From the NCBI GenBank assembly GCA_032358165.1, contig JAALGY010000042.1:1364001-1428000 (forward strand): a stretch of 64,000 nt of DNA. Reading direction: 5' to 3'. The notes below the pieces were generated by a model. That model was not told the DNA's origin and made no database searches. It worked only from the letters and a program-made list of their open reading frames with translations. Each line of letters opens with the position of its first letter. The stretch's first letter is position 1. This stretch comes from Diplosphaera chodatii. Its lineage: Eukaryota; Chlorophyta; Trebouxiophyceae; Prasiolales; Stichococcaceae. Below, piece by piece: positions 1 to 10,900 of the stretch. Both the position numbers and the translations under genes were made by a program.

Positions 1-3000
1 CGTCTCCAGGTTCCCCGGGAAGTCGTAGTTGACCACCAGCGGCAGGCTGCAGCAGGGGCGGAGCCATATCAGCACAGCATCGGCAAGGGGGTCCGTTTGG
101 CAGGCTGGCGCAAGCTGCGACGCTGATGCACCATGTCTCGGGCTGCCGCAGCTGCAGCGCAGCTGCCCGGGTGGTGCAACTCGTGTATGTTTCGGCGCAC
201 ACTGCACCACACTGCCCTCTGGCCGCCCACCCCCTGTTTCTCACCTGCTGATGTGCAGCCCGCGGCCGGCCACGTCGGTCGCCACCAGCGTCGCGGCCTT
301 GCCGCTGCGGAAGTCCCGCATCGCCGCCTGGGCAACCGCGGAAAGCCATCGGCACACAGCACTGAAGTGTGGTCAGCACCTGGGTGAAGTGCTGACCACT
401 TGCACGTGCCTTTGCCACATTCCTGCACCGGCGTCCCCCGCGAGACTGTGGCCGGCAACAGAGCCCGTACACTCCTGCACGAGGCTGTCAACCCCGAGAG
501 CGTGCAGCTGCGAGGACTACCAGCGCTCCAGGTAGCTGGAAAAAGGGCCCCACCTCGCGCTCCGCCTGGGGCCGCTTGCCGTGCAGCAGCGCCGCCTTGT
601 GGCCGTGCTCCGCCAGCAGGCGGCCCAGGAACTGCGCCGTCTTCACCTGCAGTGGAGACGACTCCTGCAGCTGGTCGAAGCAGCTGCCTACGCACAGCAG
701 CTTCCTGTCACGACGGCCAGGCGCTTCCCCTACATCCGGACGCCTTGCAGCTGGCAGCCTGCGCCGTGTTGGTGAAGATCAGGCAGCGGGGCGGGGTGGC
801 GCCGCCGCTGCGCCGCCGCCCGCGCCGCGTCCAGGTGCTCAGGGTTTGATGATGGAAGCAGGGTTTACGGCAGCGGGAAGCACCTTGTTGGCGAAGATGA
901 GGCAGCGGGGCGGGTGGCGCTGCCGCTGCGCCGCCGTTCGCACCGCGTCCAGGTGCTTCAGCAGCTTGCGCGGCTTTTTGTGCTCCGCGCACACCTGCAC
1001 CACCTGCCGCCGCCAGCACGACAGCATCTGAGTGCGACCAGCTTCCCACGGAGCTCGCGACTACCCACATCTGCAGCTCGCGTCCGCATGATCAGCAGCC
1101 TGGCGTGAGCCCGATGCTACAGTGGACACGCGCATCTTGCCAGCACAGCCCAGTGACATCGAGCACCTCTGCGATTGCAAGCAGCGGTGCGAGCCGCTGC
1201 TAGAAGGTCGCATCAAGGCCCGATGCCACCAGGGTGCGCATCACAACGGTGTGCAGCAGATCACACACGTACCACAGTACCAACCAGTACCATCAATGTG
1301 AGTACAGGACATAGTTCCACAGTGATGACTGCATGCAGTGGGCATCTGCATGTACACTAACAGGCGCATGCGCCTGCCGAAGCACATAGGAAGCCAAGTC
1401 AGAACCAACTCGGTTCGGGAACACCGCGCCACCTGCGTCACGGTCGGGCTGATGGCGGCGGCGCCGCCGCCCCCCGTCACGCGGCAGTCCGCCGGCTTCC
1501 GCAGCCAGGTGGCAGCGGCGGCCGCCACCGCCTCGGGCATCGTCGCGGTGCACAGCAGCACCTGCGGGGACCTCACCACGCTTGTCACGAGGTGGTGACG
1601 GATTTGGCAGTGTGGAGCTGCTGAGCCGAGGTTGTGCTGCTTGCCCTGATGCTGCAGTGTCAAGTGGCGCGATGGTGATGCTCGCATCAGATGTGGACTT
1701 GATGCAGGCAGCACCAGGCCGACACAATAACACTGCAGCAGCCTCGAGAATGCAAGCCTGCTCGTTTGTGACCTTCAGACCAGTGGATGCACATGCTTGA
1801 GCATTCTGCTGCACTGAAATCGCCTGCAGTCAGTACACCTGGGGCCGTTTCTGTCTGCTGCCTTTGCCGCCCGCGGGCGCCAGCAGCAGCGCGTGCAGCC
1901 GCTGCAGCTGCGGCGCGAAGCCCAGCGACAGCATCTTGTCGGCCTCGTCCAGCGCCACAGCCTTGATGCCGCCTGCAAGCACGGAGCCGGGCAGTTCAGT
2001 GGCATGAGGACCTACATCCAGGGTGCTTGAGCAGGAGCATGCAGTCCAGCAGGCGCTTGCCCTGCACCACAGCAGCCGCAACTTCAACATCAACAAGTGC
2101 TGCGTCCAGATGCCGCACTCCAGAGGGTAGTGGCACTTGCCACTGCTGCGGTGCATGTCCAGCAGAAAGGGATGCCTGATCAGAACATCCACGGCTGATG
2201 ACCTTCAGCTAATGACGCATGCACAAGATGTGACTGCACAATGTTGATGCAACTATGGGACGTCTGTCGACGGCATTTTCCAGAATTAAGGCCTGGACAA
2301 TGCCCTGATTGATACACAAACAGATTTATTGATACACAACCAAGGGTTGATACACACCATTGCACACGCTGTGGGTTTGGTCCGTCGATGTACTGGCCGA
2401 TGCCACAACAGCCCCTTGACACGGCTTGCGATCTGTGAGCAGTCTTGGCTCATGCATCATGCTGCTCTCACCCAGCATGAAAGCAATGGTGTCCAGCAGA
2501 TCCAGTAGCAGAATGGCCACAAGCAGCTGGGGGCGCTCTCCGATGAATGAACCCTACACCCCATCTCGAATCCAAAATGCGCACCCAGGGTGAGCGCGCC
2601 GGCGTCCAGCAGGTCCAGCAGGCGCCCCGGGGTGGCCACCAGCAGCTGGGGGCGCCGCTGCAGGGCCGCCACCTGGGGCCGCCGCTCGGCGCCGCCCGTC
2701 ACCGCCGCCGCGCGCAGCCCTGTAGCGGGGCGCAGCCGCCGCGCCACCCCCGCCACCTGCTGCGCCAGCTCCCTGCAATGCAATGGTCAGGGTCCTCAGC
2801 GCCGGCTGTAGCAACAAGGACCGCTGCAGCCCTGCAGCGGAAACAACCGCCGCGCCGCTGTCGCCACCTGCTGCGCCAGCTCCCTGCAATGCGCAGCTGG
2901 CTGAGCTCCTGATGTACTACTTTTCAATGCCGTGCGCTGCAGGCTTGACAAGTGCGCAAGGCGCCGGTGTGTGGCCGGGCACAGCCTGCTCGCACAACTG

Positions 3001-4336
3001 CCACACGTATGGAACCCAGTCGGTGCAGCATCACATGTCCACAGCTGTGTCACATCCGACGTCACAGGCAGCTGACCTCGTGGGCACCAGCACAAGGCCC
3101 TGGGGCGCCGGCGGCCCCTCCGCCTCTGTGCCGCCGTCCTGCTCCGCCGCCGCCGTCGCTGCCGCACCGCTGCCGCCGTCAGCTGCTGCCATCGCAGCCG
3201 GGGGCGCGCCCATGATGCGCGCGGCCAGCGTCAGCAGGTACGCCAGGGTTTTGCCGGACCCGGGCTGCGCAACCGCCAGGATATCTTTGCGTTTCGGCAG
3301 CGCCGCCTCCCACACCCTGTCAGAGGAAAGCGCACTGATCAGCACAGGCGACTATGAAAGGTAGCGTCCGCACCCTGGTGCATCATGTCTGTTCACATAA
3401 GACCTGCATATGTGCTCACTTTGCCTGGATGGCCGTTGGCGCCGCAAAGCCCTGGGATGCCATGAAGCGCCCCAGGGCCGGCGGCAGGCCCGCCAGCGCC
3501 TCGGGCACCGGCGCCGCATCCCGCCTCCCGCTGCCGGCAGCTGCCCCATCGGCGGCCGCGTCGGGGGCGACCGCCTGCAGGGACTGCTCGGCCGCCGCCG
3601 CCGCTGCGTCGCGCTGCTTCCGCTGCTGCTTCTCGGCGGCGGCGGCGGACGCAACGACCGCCGCGGGGCTGGCGGAGGTGCTGAACACCATCGCCTTCCG
3701 GCCTGCAGCACAGCGATATCATGAACATGTAGCCTGCGATTGCATCGTCACCAGCTGATGTGCTGCCAGCCTGGAGAACACGAGGCAAGATGTTGACAGC
3801 TTGCAATCCGTCTGCTGGCCGGGCCTGAACTGCCCAGTACAGGGTGCGCTCGCCCGGCTTGCCGGCGTCAGCGGCGGGCTGCAGCGTGTCCTCTGCAGGG
3901 GCGCTCCAGGCGGCGGGCGCCTCATCGTCGGAGTTGCGCCAGTCGGCGTCCTCCGCCGTCAGCGCGGGGTCGCCGAAGCAGGGCCCGCGGCACAGCCGCC
4001 GCACCTACGATGCGCATGCATGCAGCGACAGTTGCCAAAGCACACAATCAAGATGCACAGGCTGACTGCCGATGATGAGCCCTGACGATGCTGCACTGGC
4101 TGCATGCACCAAGGCTGCATACTGTTGCATGCAGCCGATGAAGTCGGCTGCTGCGAGGTCTGCCAAGGCCTGCGCAGTCGGCCTGCCGCAGCCGGCGCAG
4201 ATGTGGCAGCGCTGACCTTTGGGCGGCCCTTGGAGCGGTCCCGCTTGGCCTTGTCACCCGCTTCGGCTGCTGCTTCATGTCCAGCGCGCTTGTTCAGCCG
4301 CTTGTTGCGCTTGCGGGTGTCGAAGTCGGTGCCCAT
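1..4336 (-). CDS. DEAD-box ATP-dependent RNA helicase, partial (C-terminus off the left edge)
   Basis: Multi-exon superfamily 2 RNA helicase read right to left. The chosen start at 4336 opens a basic tract (MGTDFDTRKRNKRLNKR). Blocks in order: an acidic exon near 4000-3835 (ALTAEDADWRNSDDEAP); the Q motif GFAAPTAIQAK near 3420-3450; motif I AVAQPGSGKT near 3245-3275; PTR then ELAQQVA (motif Ia) split by an intron at about 3090/2770; ATPGRLLDLLDAG (Ib) near 2600-2650; ALDEADKMLSLGF (II) near 1925-1960; LLCTATMPEA (III) near 1530-1560; RCLIFANK then VKTAQFLGRLLAEHG (IV) at about 890 and 600-655; LVATDVAGRGLHIS (V) near 250-300; and LPLVVNYDFPGNLET at 1-46. Motif VI lies outside. The family unwinds or remodels RNA with ATP, often in ribosome assembly or RNA processing; the subfamily cannot be named. 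Motif III is TAT rather than the usual SAT. Three introns hold decayed copies of neighbouring exons. Confidence 0.9.
762..958 (-). repeat. Exon echo A: helicase motif-IV exon copied into the next intron
   Basis: The 3' end of the exon at 881-958 (HLDAVRTAAQRQRHPPRCLIF) is repeated at 762-839 with about 9 substitutions and one inserted base over 79 positions. The inserted base breaks the frame, and the donor after AAC AAG (GTG) is GCG in the copy, so 881-958 is the working exon and 762-839 a relic. Confidence 0.85.
2309..2356. repeat. Three-copy short repeat TTGATACACA in a helicase intron
   Basis: The 10-mer TTGATACACA occurs at 2309, 2329 and 2347, spaced 20 and 18 bases, in a locally AT-richer part of an intron. 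No function is apparent. Confidence 0.7.
2468..2657 (-). repeat. Exon echo B: helicase motif-Ib exon copied into the next intron
   Basis: The exon end at about 2581-2657 (QLLVATPGRLLDLLDAG) is echoed at about 2468-2536, which reads QLLVAILLLDLLDTIAFML. The copy stays in frame with a six-base deletion that removes part of the TPGR motif. Both end at a donor-like GGTG, and the copy's GGTGAG is even closer to consensus. Confidence 0.75.
2700..2890 (-). repeat. Exon echo C: helicase motif-Ia exon and its acceptor duplicated upstream
   Basis: Bases 2714-2778, which carry the acceptor GCAG and the start of the exon (RELAQQVAGVARRL), are repeated at 2826-2890 (RELAQQVATAARRL), in the preceding intron as the gene is read. 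The copy keeps its acceptor but runs into a stop after about 20 more codons. Confidence 0.85.
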
Positions 4337-4999
4337 CCTGGCATGTGCTTGCTGCAGCTGAGAGCGTGTATCGACTGTCTCTTGTTGCGACTTGATGAAG
4401 GTGTACGCTCATTTGCTTCTGAAGGTTCTGCAAAGGGTATATACACTGCAACCTCAAGAAGTGCCGGAAATGTGGTGTCGGCGTGCATGTAGCCTGGGAG
4501 GCGGTGACTTTGGGTCCATACACCAGTTTGCACGTCTGCAACATACTAGCAGACGACTTCAGGTTTCACTACTTGAAGCATAGACTTGTGGCTTCCCGGT
4601 GTGCAGGAATACAATCGGTTTGCCTTGAACACGTTTGCCCATCTGCTGTCTGGTGCGCTCAAACTGCTGTTGTTTGCAGCGGTAGTGGCGACTCAGACTT
4701 GCGAAAAGGACTCTGGCCTTCCGTGAGTCGGTACTTCTGGTTATGTAGCACCGGAGTCAGCTGACAGACTTTGGTCGCACACCGCATGCGACGGCTCATG
4801 CAGCCGACATGGTGGCTGCGCTGCTGAGCCACGTCACCCGGATTGCGATGGCTGATGGTGGAGAATGAGAACACAGTGATGCCTGCGGCACCGTCCGCTG
4901 AGCGGTGCTGAGCGCAGCAGCCGCGCCGTCACGGCATCAGCAGAGCGGCATCGGCAGAGAGCGTGACATCTCAACACGCGCTCTGAACCGTAGGCAGCC
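4337..4999. other. Intergenic, divergent promoter region (helicase / BMS1)
   Basis: No supported gene. It separates two divergently read genes whose starts are 663 bases apart, so both promoters should lie here. A TATATA-like string (GGTATATACACT, near 4437-4448) sits about 100 bases upstream of the helicase start; its role is untested. Confidence 0.55.
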
Positions 5000-7900
5000 A
5001 TGCCGGGCCCGCACAAGAAGAAGACGAAGGGCGCGCGCGTCAAGAAGCGCAAGGCGGACTCCGGCAAGGCGGCCTTCCGCGCCGGGAAGGGGCCCGGCGG
5101 CGGCGGCGGCGGCGATGGCGGCCTGGGCGGCACGGATGCAGCCACCGACAAGGCCGCCCGGCAGCGCAACCCCAAGGCCTTCATCTTCAGCGGCGCCGGC
5201 AAGGCCAAGAAGAGCGCCGCGCGCACCGCCGAGCGGGAGCAGCGCCGCATGCACGGTGAGCCAGCGACGTGCGCGGGCGAACATGCGCGGGCGAAGCCTG
5301 GCATGCGAGTGGCTGGTCCCGCTGCCAGTTTCGGTCCGGCAGGCGCGGACCACCCCGCAGACTCGGCAGGAGCGCAAGTCGGCAGCAGCGCCCTGACTCT
5401 GTGATGCACGTGTCTCGCGCCGCTTCGCCAGGGGAGGGGTGGCACAGCAGCCGGCGCCCGACCGGCCGCTGCACAGCAGGCCGGGCTCGTTGGCTTTGCA
5501 GTCGCGCAGAGCCTTTGACAGCCACGTACGCAGGGTAGCAGCTGCAGTGCATGGCCCACGTTGCACAGGACCATCCAGCAACAGGGCTGATCTGCCATTG
5601 AGAGGGGCGGACACCGCCACCGGCCCCCATGCAACACCGCGCGCTGACACCCTCTGCTTTGCCCACCCTGCAGTGCCCATGGTGGATGTGGAGCCCCAGG
5701 AGGACCCGCCGATCGTGGTGCTGGTGCACGGGCCGCGGGGCGTGGGCAAGAGCACGCTCATCAAAGCGCTGGTCAAGCACTACACCCACCAGTCCCTGGG
5801 CGAGGTAAGACACCAAGGTCAATTGTAACAGTACCCGCTCATGAAACACTGTCGGAGGACAGAATGACCATCATTGTGCAGCCCCTGAGGCCCACGGTGG
5901 AGTTGTTGAACAACTGTGGTTGTCCAGTGGAGACTGCTCTTCGTGAGATAGACCCCTTGCTGCGGTCACAACAGGTGCGGGGTCCGATCACGATTGTGGC
6001 GGGCAAGCGACGGCGTCTGACCTTCGTGGAGTGCCCCCAGGTGGGTGTGCACACTGTAAACCTCCAAGTGGCAGACGCTGCTTGTGGTCGACTTCCCAAT
6101 ATACCTCTTACAAGGCCTGAATTTGCTGCGTGCGTTTCGGATTCTGTCAGTCAGTTTCCATCTGCGCCCGGGCGTGCATCTCAGCTGCAGTAGTGACTGT
6201 GCCAAACATGCCAACCGCAGCGTTGCATGCTGTGCTGTGGCGAGCCAGAAGCAACCCCTTGCCTGGAAGCACATGAAGTTTCTGCCTCTGCTGGTCGGCG
6301 CAGGACATGCACAGCATGATCGACGCGGCCAAGTACGCAGACCTGGTGCTGCTGTTGATCGACGCGGCCTTCGGCTTCGAGATGGAGACCTTCGAGTTCC
6401 TCAACCTGCTGCAGGTGACCGTGTGATGACACGAACTGTTATTGGCAATCAGATGATCGCTGGACGGCATCAGATGTCAGTTTGTTCAGCATTACGCCAG
6501 TGGCGCCCAGCTATTGCACGCAAACTATACGCAAGGCAGGCAGGTGACAAGCAGCTGATGGGCATGCGGGCTCGTCTCCAACGCTCAGAAGGTCTGCCTG
6601 TCATCAAAGCGCTGTAAGTTGCTGACAGTCATGCTGCGGCGCTGCAGGTGCACGGCTTCCCGCGGGTGATGGGCGTGCTGACGCACCTGGATGGCTTCCG
6701 CAACGACGAGAAGCTGAAGAAGGTCAAGAAGGCGCTCAAGCACCGCTTCTGGACGGAGATTTACCAGGGTGCGTCCGTGACTCCATGTCACGCCATGCCG
6801 TTTGGGCTTACTGAGCGCGCTGCACGCCACAGTGTGTATGGGAGCACTTGACGGACCGGAGCAGCGCTTGGGCAGCAGTCCGCTGGCAGCAGGCTACCAG
6901 CAGCTGCTGACTGAGACGTGTGTGCTGCAGGCGCGAAGCTGTTCTACCTGAGCGGCATGCGGCACGGCAGGTACCTGAAGCGGGAGGTGCTGAACCTGGG
7001 GCGCTTCATCTCCGTCATGAAGTTCCGCCCCCTGTCCTGGCGCGCCGCCCACGGCTACCTGGTGCGCTCGCCTGCCAACCCTGAGCAGGCGCCTGAGCAA
7101 ATGGCCCGCACGGGACGTCGCAGAAGTGTGTTGCTCCTGATGCCTGCGGGCTGAGCTGGCGCTGCAACTGGTGAGCAGCAGCGGGAGGTGGCAGGCCTGT
7201 TGCCCCTGCATTTCTCCTCCCCCTTGCAGCCCGCTCCACGGTGGCTCTTCCAGGCAGAATGGCGCAACATGACATCAACCGGAGCCGATGCAGCGCGTGC
7301 GCACCACCCCTGCCCCCCTGACGAACCCCCGTTTCGCTGCGGCAGGTGGCGGACCGAATGGAGGACCTGACCCCCCCGGAGCGCGTGGCCGAGGATGCGG
7401 CCTGCGACCGGGAGGTGGCGCTGTACGGCTTCCTGCGCGGCGCGAACCTGCGGCCCGGCGCGCGCATGCACATCGCCGGCGCCGGCGACTTCTCGGTGGG
7501 GCGCCGCCCCAGGCCTCTGCGTGTGTCACTGGCGGTGCGGGTGCGGCCGGTGATCCGCGCCCGCGCGCCACGAGCGCAGCTGCTTGTGCATGGGATCCTG
7601 CCATCCAGGATCCCCCGCGCTGCTGCAGCAGCTGCGCTGCAAACTGCGCCAGCACGGTTGAGCGGCTCCGCAGGAAGGGCTTCATCCTGTGACTCTAAAA
7701 ACACATTAATAACACTTTACAATTTGCGTTCCCTTTCCCTGCAGGTGGCGGAGGTGACCGCGCTGCCGGACCCGTGCCCGCTGCCGGGGTCGAAAAAGCG
7801 GCGGGGCCTCGGGGACAAAGACCGCCTGCTGTACGCGCCCATGGCGGACGTCGGCGGGCTGCTGTACGACCGGGACGCGGTGTACGTGGACATCCCCGAC

Positions 7901-10900
7901 TGGAAGGTGCCTGCCTGTGTCCTCCTCCTGTGAGGCGGCCCAACCTCGCTTCGGACACGAACCAGAGTCTGCAGGAGGCACCGGTCACGGGCCAGTTCGG
8001 TCCTGAACCCGTCGCGTCGACTGCTCGCTGTTCGCCTGCCGCAGGTGCAGTTCACGGGGGAGGGCGCGGGGGCGGGCGGCGAGGGGGAGGCGATGGTGCG
8101 GGATCTGCAGGACGCCAGCCGCCCCGGCCTGGACGCCGCGCTCAGGTCAGGGTCTTGGATTTTGAAACCTGGTCGAGCCAAGCACATGCAACATGCATCC
8201 AGGCACTTCAACCTGGCGTGTGAGCTGAGGGTGGGCGTCATCCTCTGGGGATGCGCCTGCTGGTTCGGGACAGTCAAGCACAACGAACTCGGCGCGGTTG
8301 CTTGCTCGGCAGGGACTCGCAGATACAGCTGTTTGGGCGGGGCGCGCAGCTGGGCGGCGACCTGGCGCTGGACTCTCACGACGCCCAGGATTCCCCAGAA
8401 GACGGCGCCGGCAGCAGCTCCGGCGATGAGGGTGGCAGCGACTTTGAGGACGACAGCGATCTAGGTGAGATGGGGCGCCCCTGCTCACTTGTGCATGCCT
8501 TCTCACGCCTGGCCGGGCCCTCACACCAGACGTCAGACTTTTCACGACCTTGCACTCAGGCGGCATCACGGCTGCAACCGTGCAGTGTGTTCCACCTGCC
8601 TGCAAACGCGGCTCTGACAGCCTGCTGTTGCCGCAGAGGACGACGGCGACGCAGAGCCTGCCAGCCCCGCAGCAGCCAACGCAGCCCGCATGCCCAAGCA
8701 CACAGTCATTCAGGTGCGCAAATGGCGCTAGGCAACAACTGAACGTGCAAAAACCCAAGCAAGCATGCCGCCATCTGGGCTGAAGCCTGTGGCCTATCAC
8801 GACCAGCCAGGCCATGCCAGGTGTCAGCACAAATGTTTTGTGACGCCCCTGTCCTCGTGCATCAGGAAGCTTCACCTGTTGGCGCCAGGGCAAATCCGGG
8901 CATCTGCGAACTGTTGCCCCGTGGTGCAGGCGGCAGATGGGCGCGTCCGGCGGCGGGCGCTGTTTGGCGACGTCAGCCCCCAGGCGCCGGAGGAGTCCGA
9001 GGAGTCTTCAGACGATGAAGACGTCGGCGGTGGCGGCGCCGTGGACGCAGCCAACGGCGCCGCAAACGGAACCACGGCGTCGCACGACTCGGGGGACGAC
9101 TCAGACGAAGGCAAGGTTCACTGCACGTCAAGTGTAGAGATGGCACATGCAGCAACGCCACCCGCTGCAGAGCTGCATGTCGAACGGCGCCTGTACATGC
9201 AAGGGCACATGCAAGGGTGTCACCAAGCATGGCCAGGAGCACTTGTGCTGCTGCTGCTGCTGCTGGAGATGGTGCTGAGCACCTGCCCATATGGATTGAC
9301 GACGAAACAGCTGCACCATCCTGCTGGCAAGCGGCTTGCAGAGCCTTCAGCCAATCGACCCGATCAGTAGTCCACTCCACATGGCCGGGGTTGTGAATGA
9401 TGCCAATTTGCCAATTTGCTGCAGGGCTGGGCGCCGCCGCGCGGTGGAAGGCCAACCTGCTGCAGCACGCGGCCGCGGTGTTCTCCGGGCGGGCCGCCGA
9501 CCTGGCATCCTACGTGTACTCCCAGCCGGCCGTGGTGGCGCCGGGCTCCAGTGGCACAAGGTCCAGCCGGGTGCGCTCGCTGCAGCTGTAGTTGTGCAAC
9601 TTGTGTTGATGCCTCCGCCCTGACTGCCGGCGGACAGTGCATTTTAACGCTGTCCAGCCACATGCTGCCAGCTGCCAGAGTGTGAGCTGCAGGGGCTGCC
9701 AGAGGTGCTGCAATGGAGGAGCAGAAGCAACGCCACAACAGACAGCTGACCCTCACACGTGCTCCGTGTCTGCAGGCCGCCGACGCGCCTGATGATGGCG
9801 ACGAGCTGTTCCGGGTGCGCGGCACCGGTGGCATTGGCGCCGACGACGGCGATGACGCCGCGCAGCTGGATGCGGTCGACACGTCGCGGCCCGGCGGCGC
9901 GGCCCCGGCGGCCGTGGCGGGGCGCTGGGGCGCCGACGGCGCTGCTGAGGCGCTGCGGGACCGCTTCGTCACAGGTGAGGTTTGGCCAATTTCGAAGTAG
10001 AGTTGCAGGGAGTCCTGCGGCGCTGCGGGGCCGCTTCGGCACGGATGACAGCTCAGCCGCTGCTGCTCTGATACGATGGTGGTGATTGGCGCACCAGAGG
10101 AGCATTGTCTGTCTGTCGTTCCAAGTGATGACCGCACACTTCCCTGAGGGGTGGCTGCTGTGGGGCAACCTCATTCACGACTATCCTCCCCGGCTGAGGA
10201 CTGTGGGCTTGAGCTGAGCTACGAAGTGAGATCCCCGTCAACTGCTGCAGGAAGCACCCCGCACCTGGAGCTTGAACCAGGATACTGCCATGATTGCAGG
10301 CGACTGGGAGGCGGCGCAGCGGCGGGAGGACGCGGCGCCAGGGGCAGAGGACGATGAGCACGAGGTGTTCGGGGACTTTGAGGACGTGGAGACAGGTGGC
10401 GACTCAGTGCACGCGTCCCGCATGCTGCATGTGCACCCCTGCAGTGGCTGCCGGTGTGCTGGCAGCAGTGCAAATGTGTTGGTTCTTGCAGCAATGCTGA
10501 TGCGCCTGGCACATGGCCAGGCTGCCCAGTGCCTTGCTGCACGGGGTCCTCACCACCACAACAGCATTATGTAACAAGCCGTGCAACATCATTCTGCACA
10601 GCAACCCACAGCGCAAGGTTCACTGCAACCAGGGGAGCGCTTTGGGGGAGGCGACGCGGTGACGGCGGCGGCCGCCAGGGCCATAAAGAGCGCCGCCGCT
10701 GAGGAGGCGGCGGACCAGCGCGCCGCCGACAAGGCCGCCAAGAAGGCCGCCTTCGACACCGAGTACGACGTCGGTGCGTCCAATCAGCTTGCAGCACATG
10801 CCGGCCGCCCGACATGCAGTCAACACATCAGTGGCTTGGGCATGGAGATGAGGTCACCTGACAACGAAGTGCAGACGACAACAGCAGGGGCTCAACTGTG

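Noticed and set aside
762..839. Echo A as the true motif-IV exon
   Set aside because: A one-base insertion breaks the frame and the donor is GCG; 881-958 joins cleanly to VKTAQFLG.
9249..9266. Coding polyleucine in BMS1
   Set aside because: The CTG run lies between two well-placed exon borders; BMS1 homology has no residues here.
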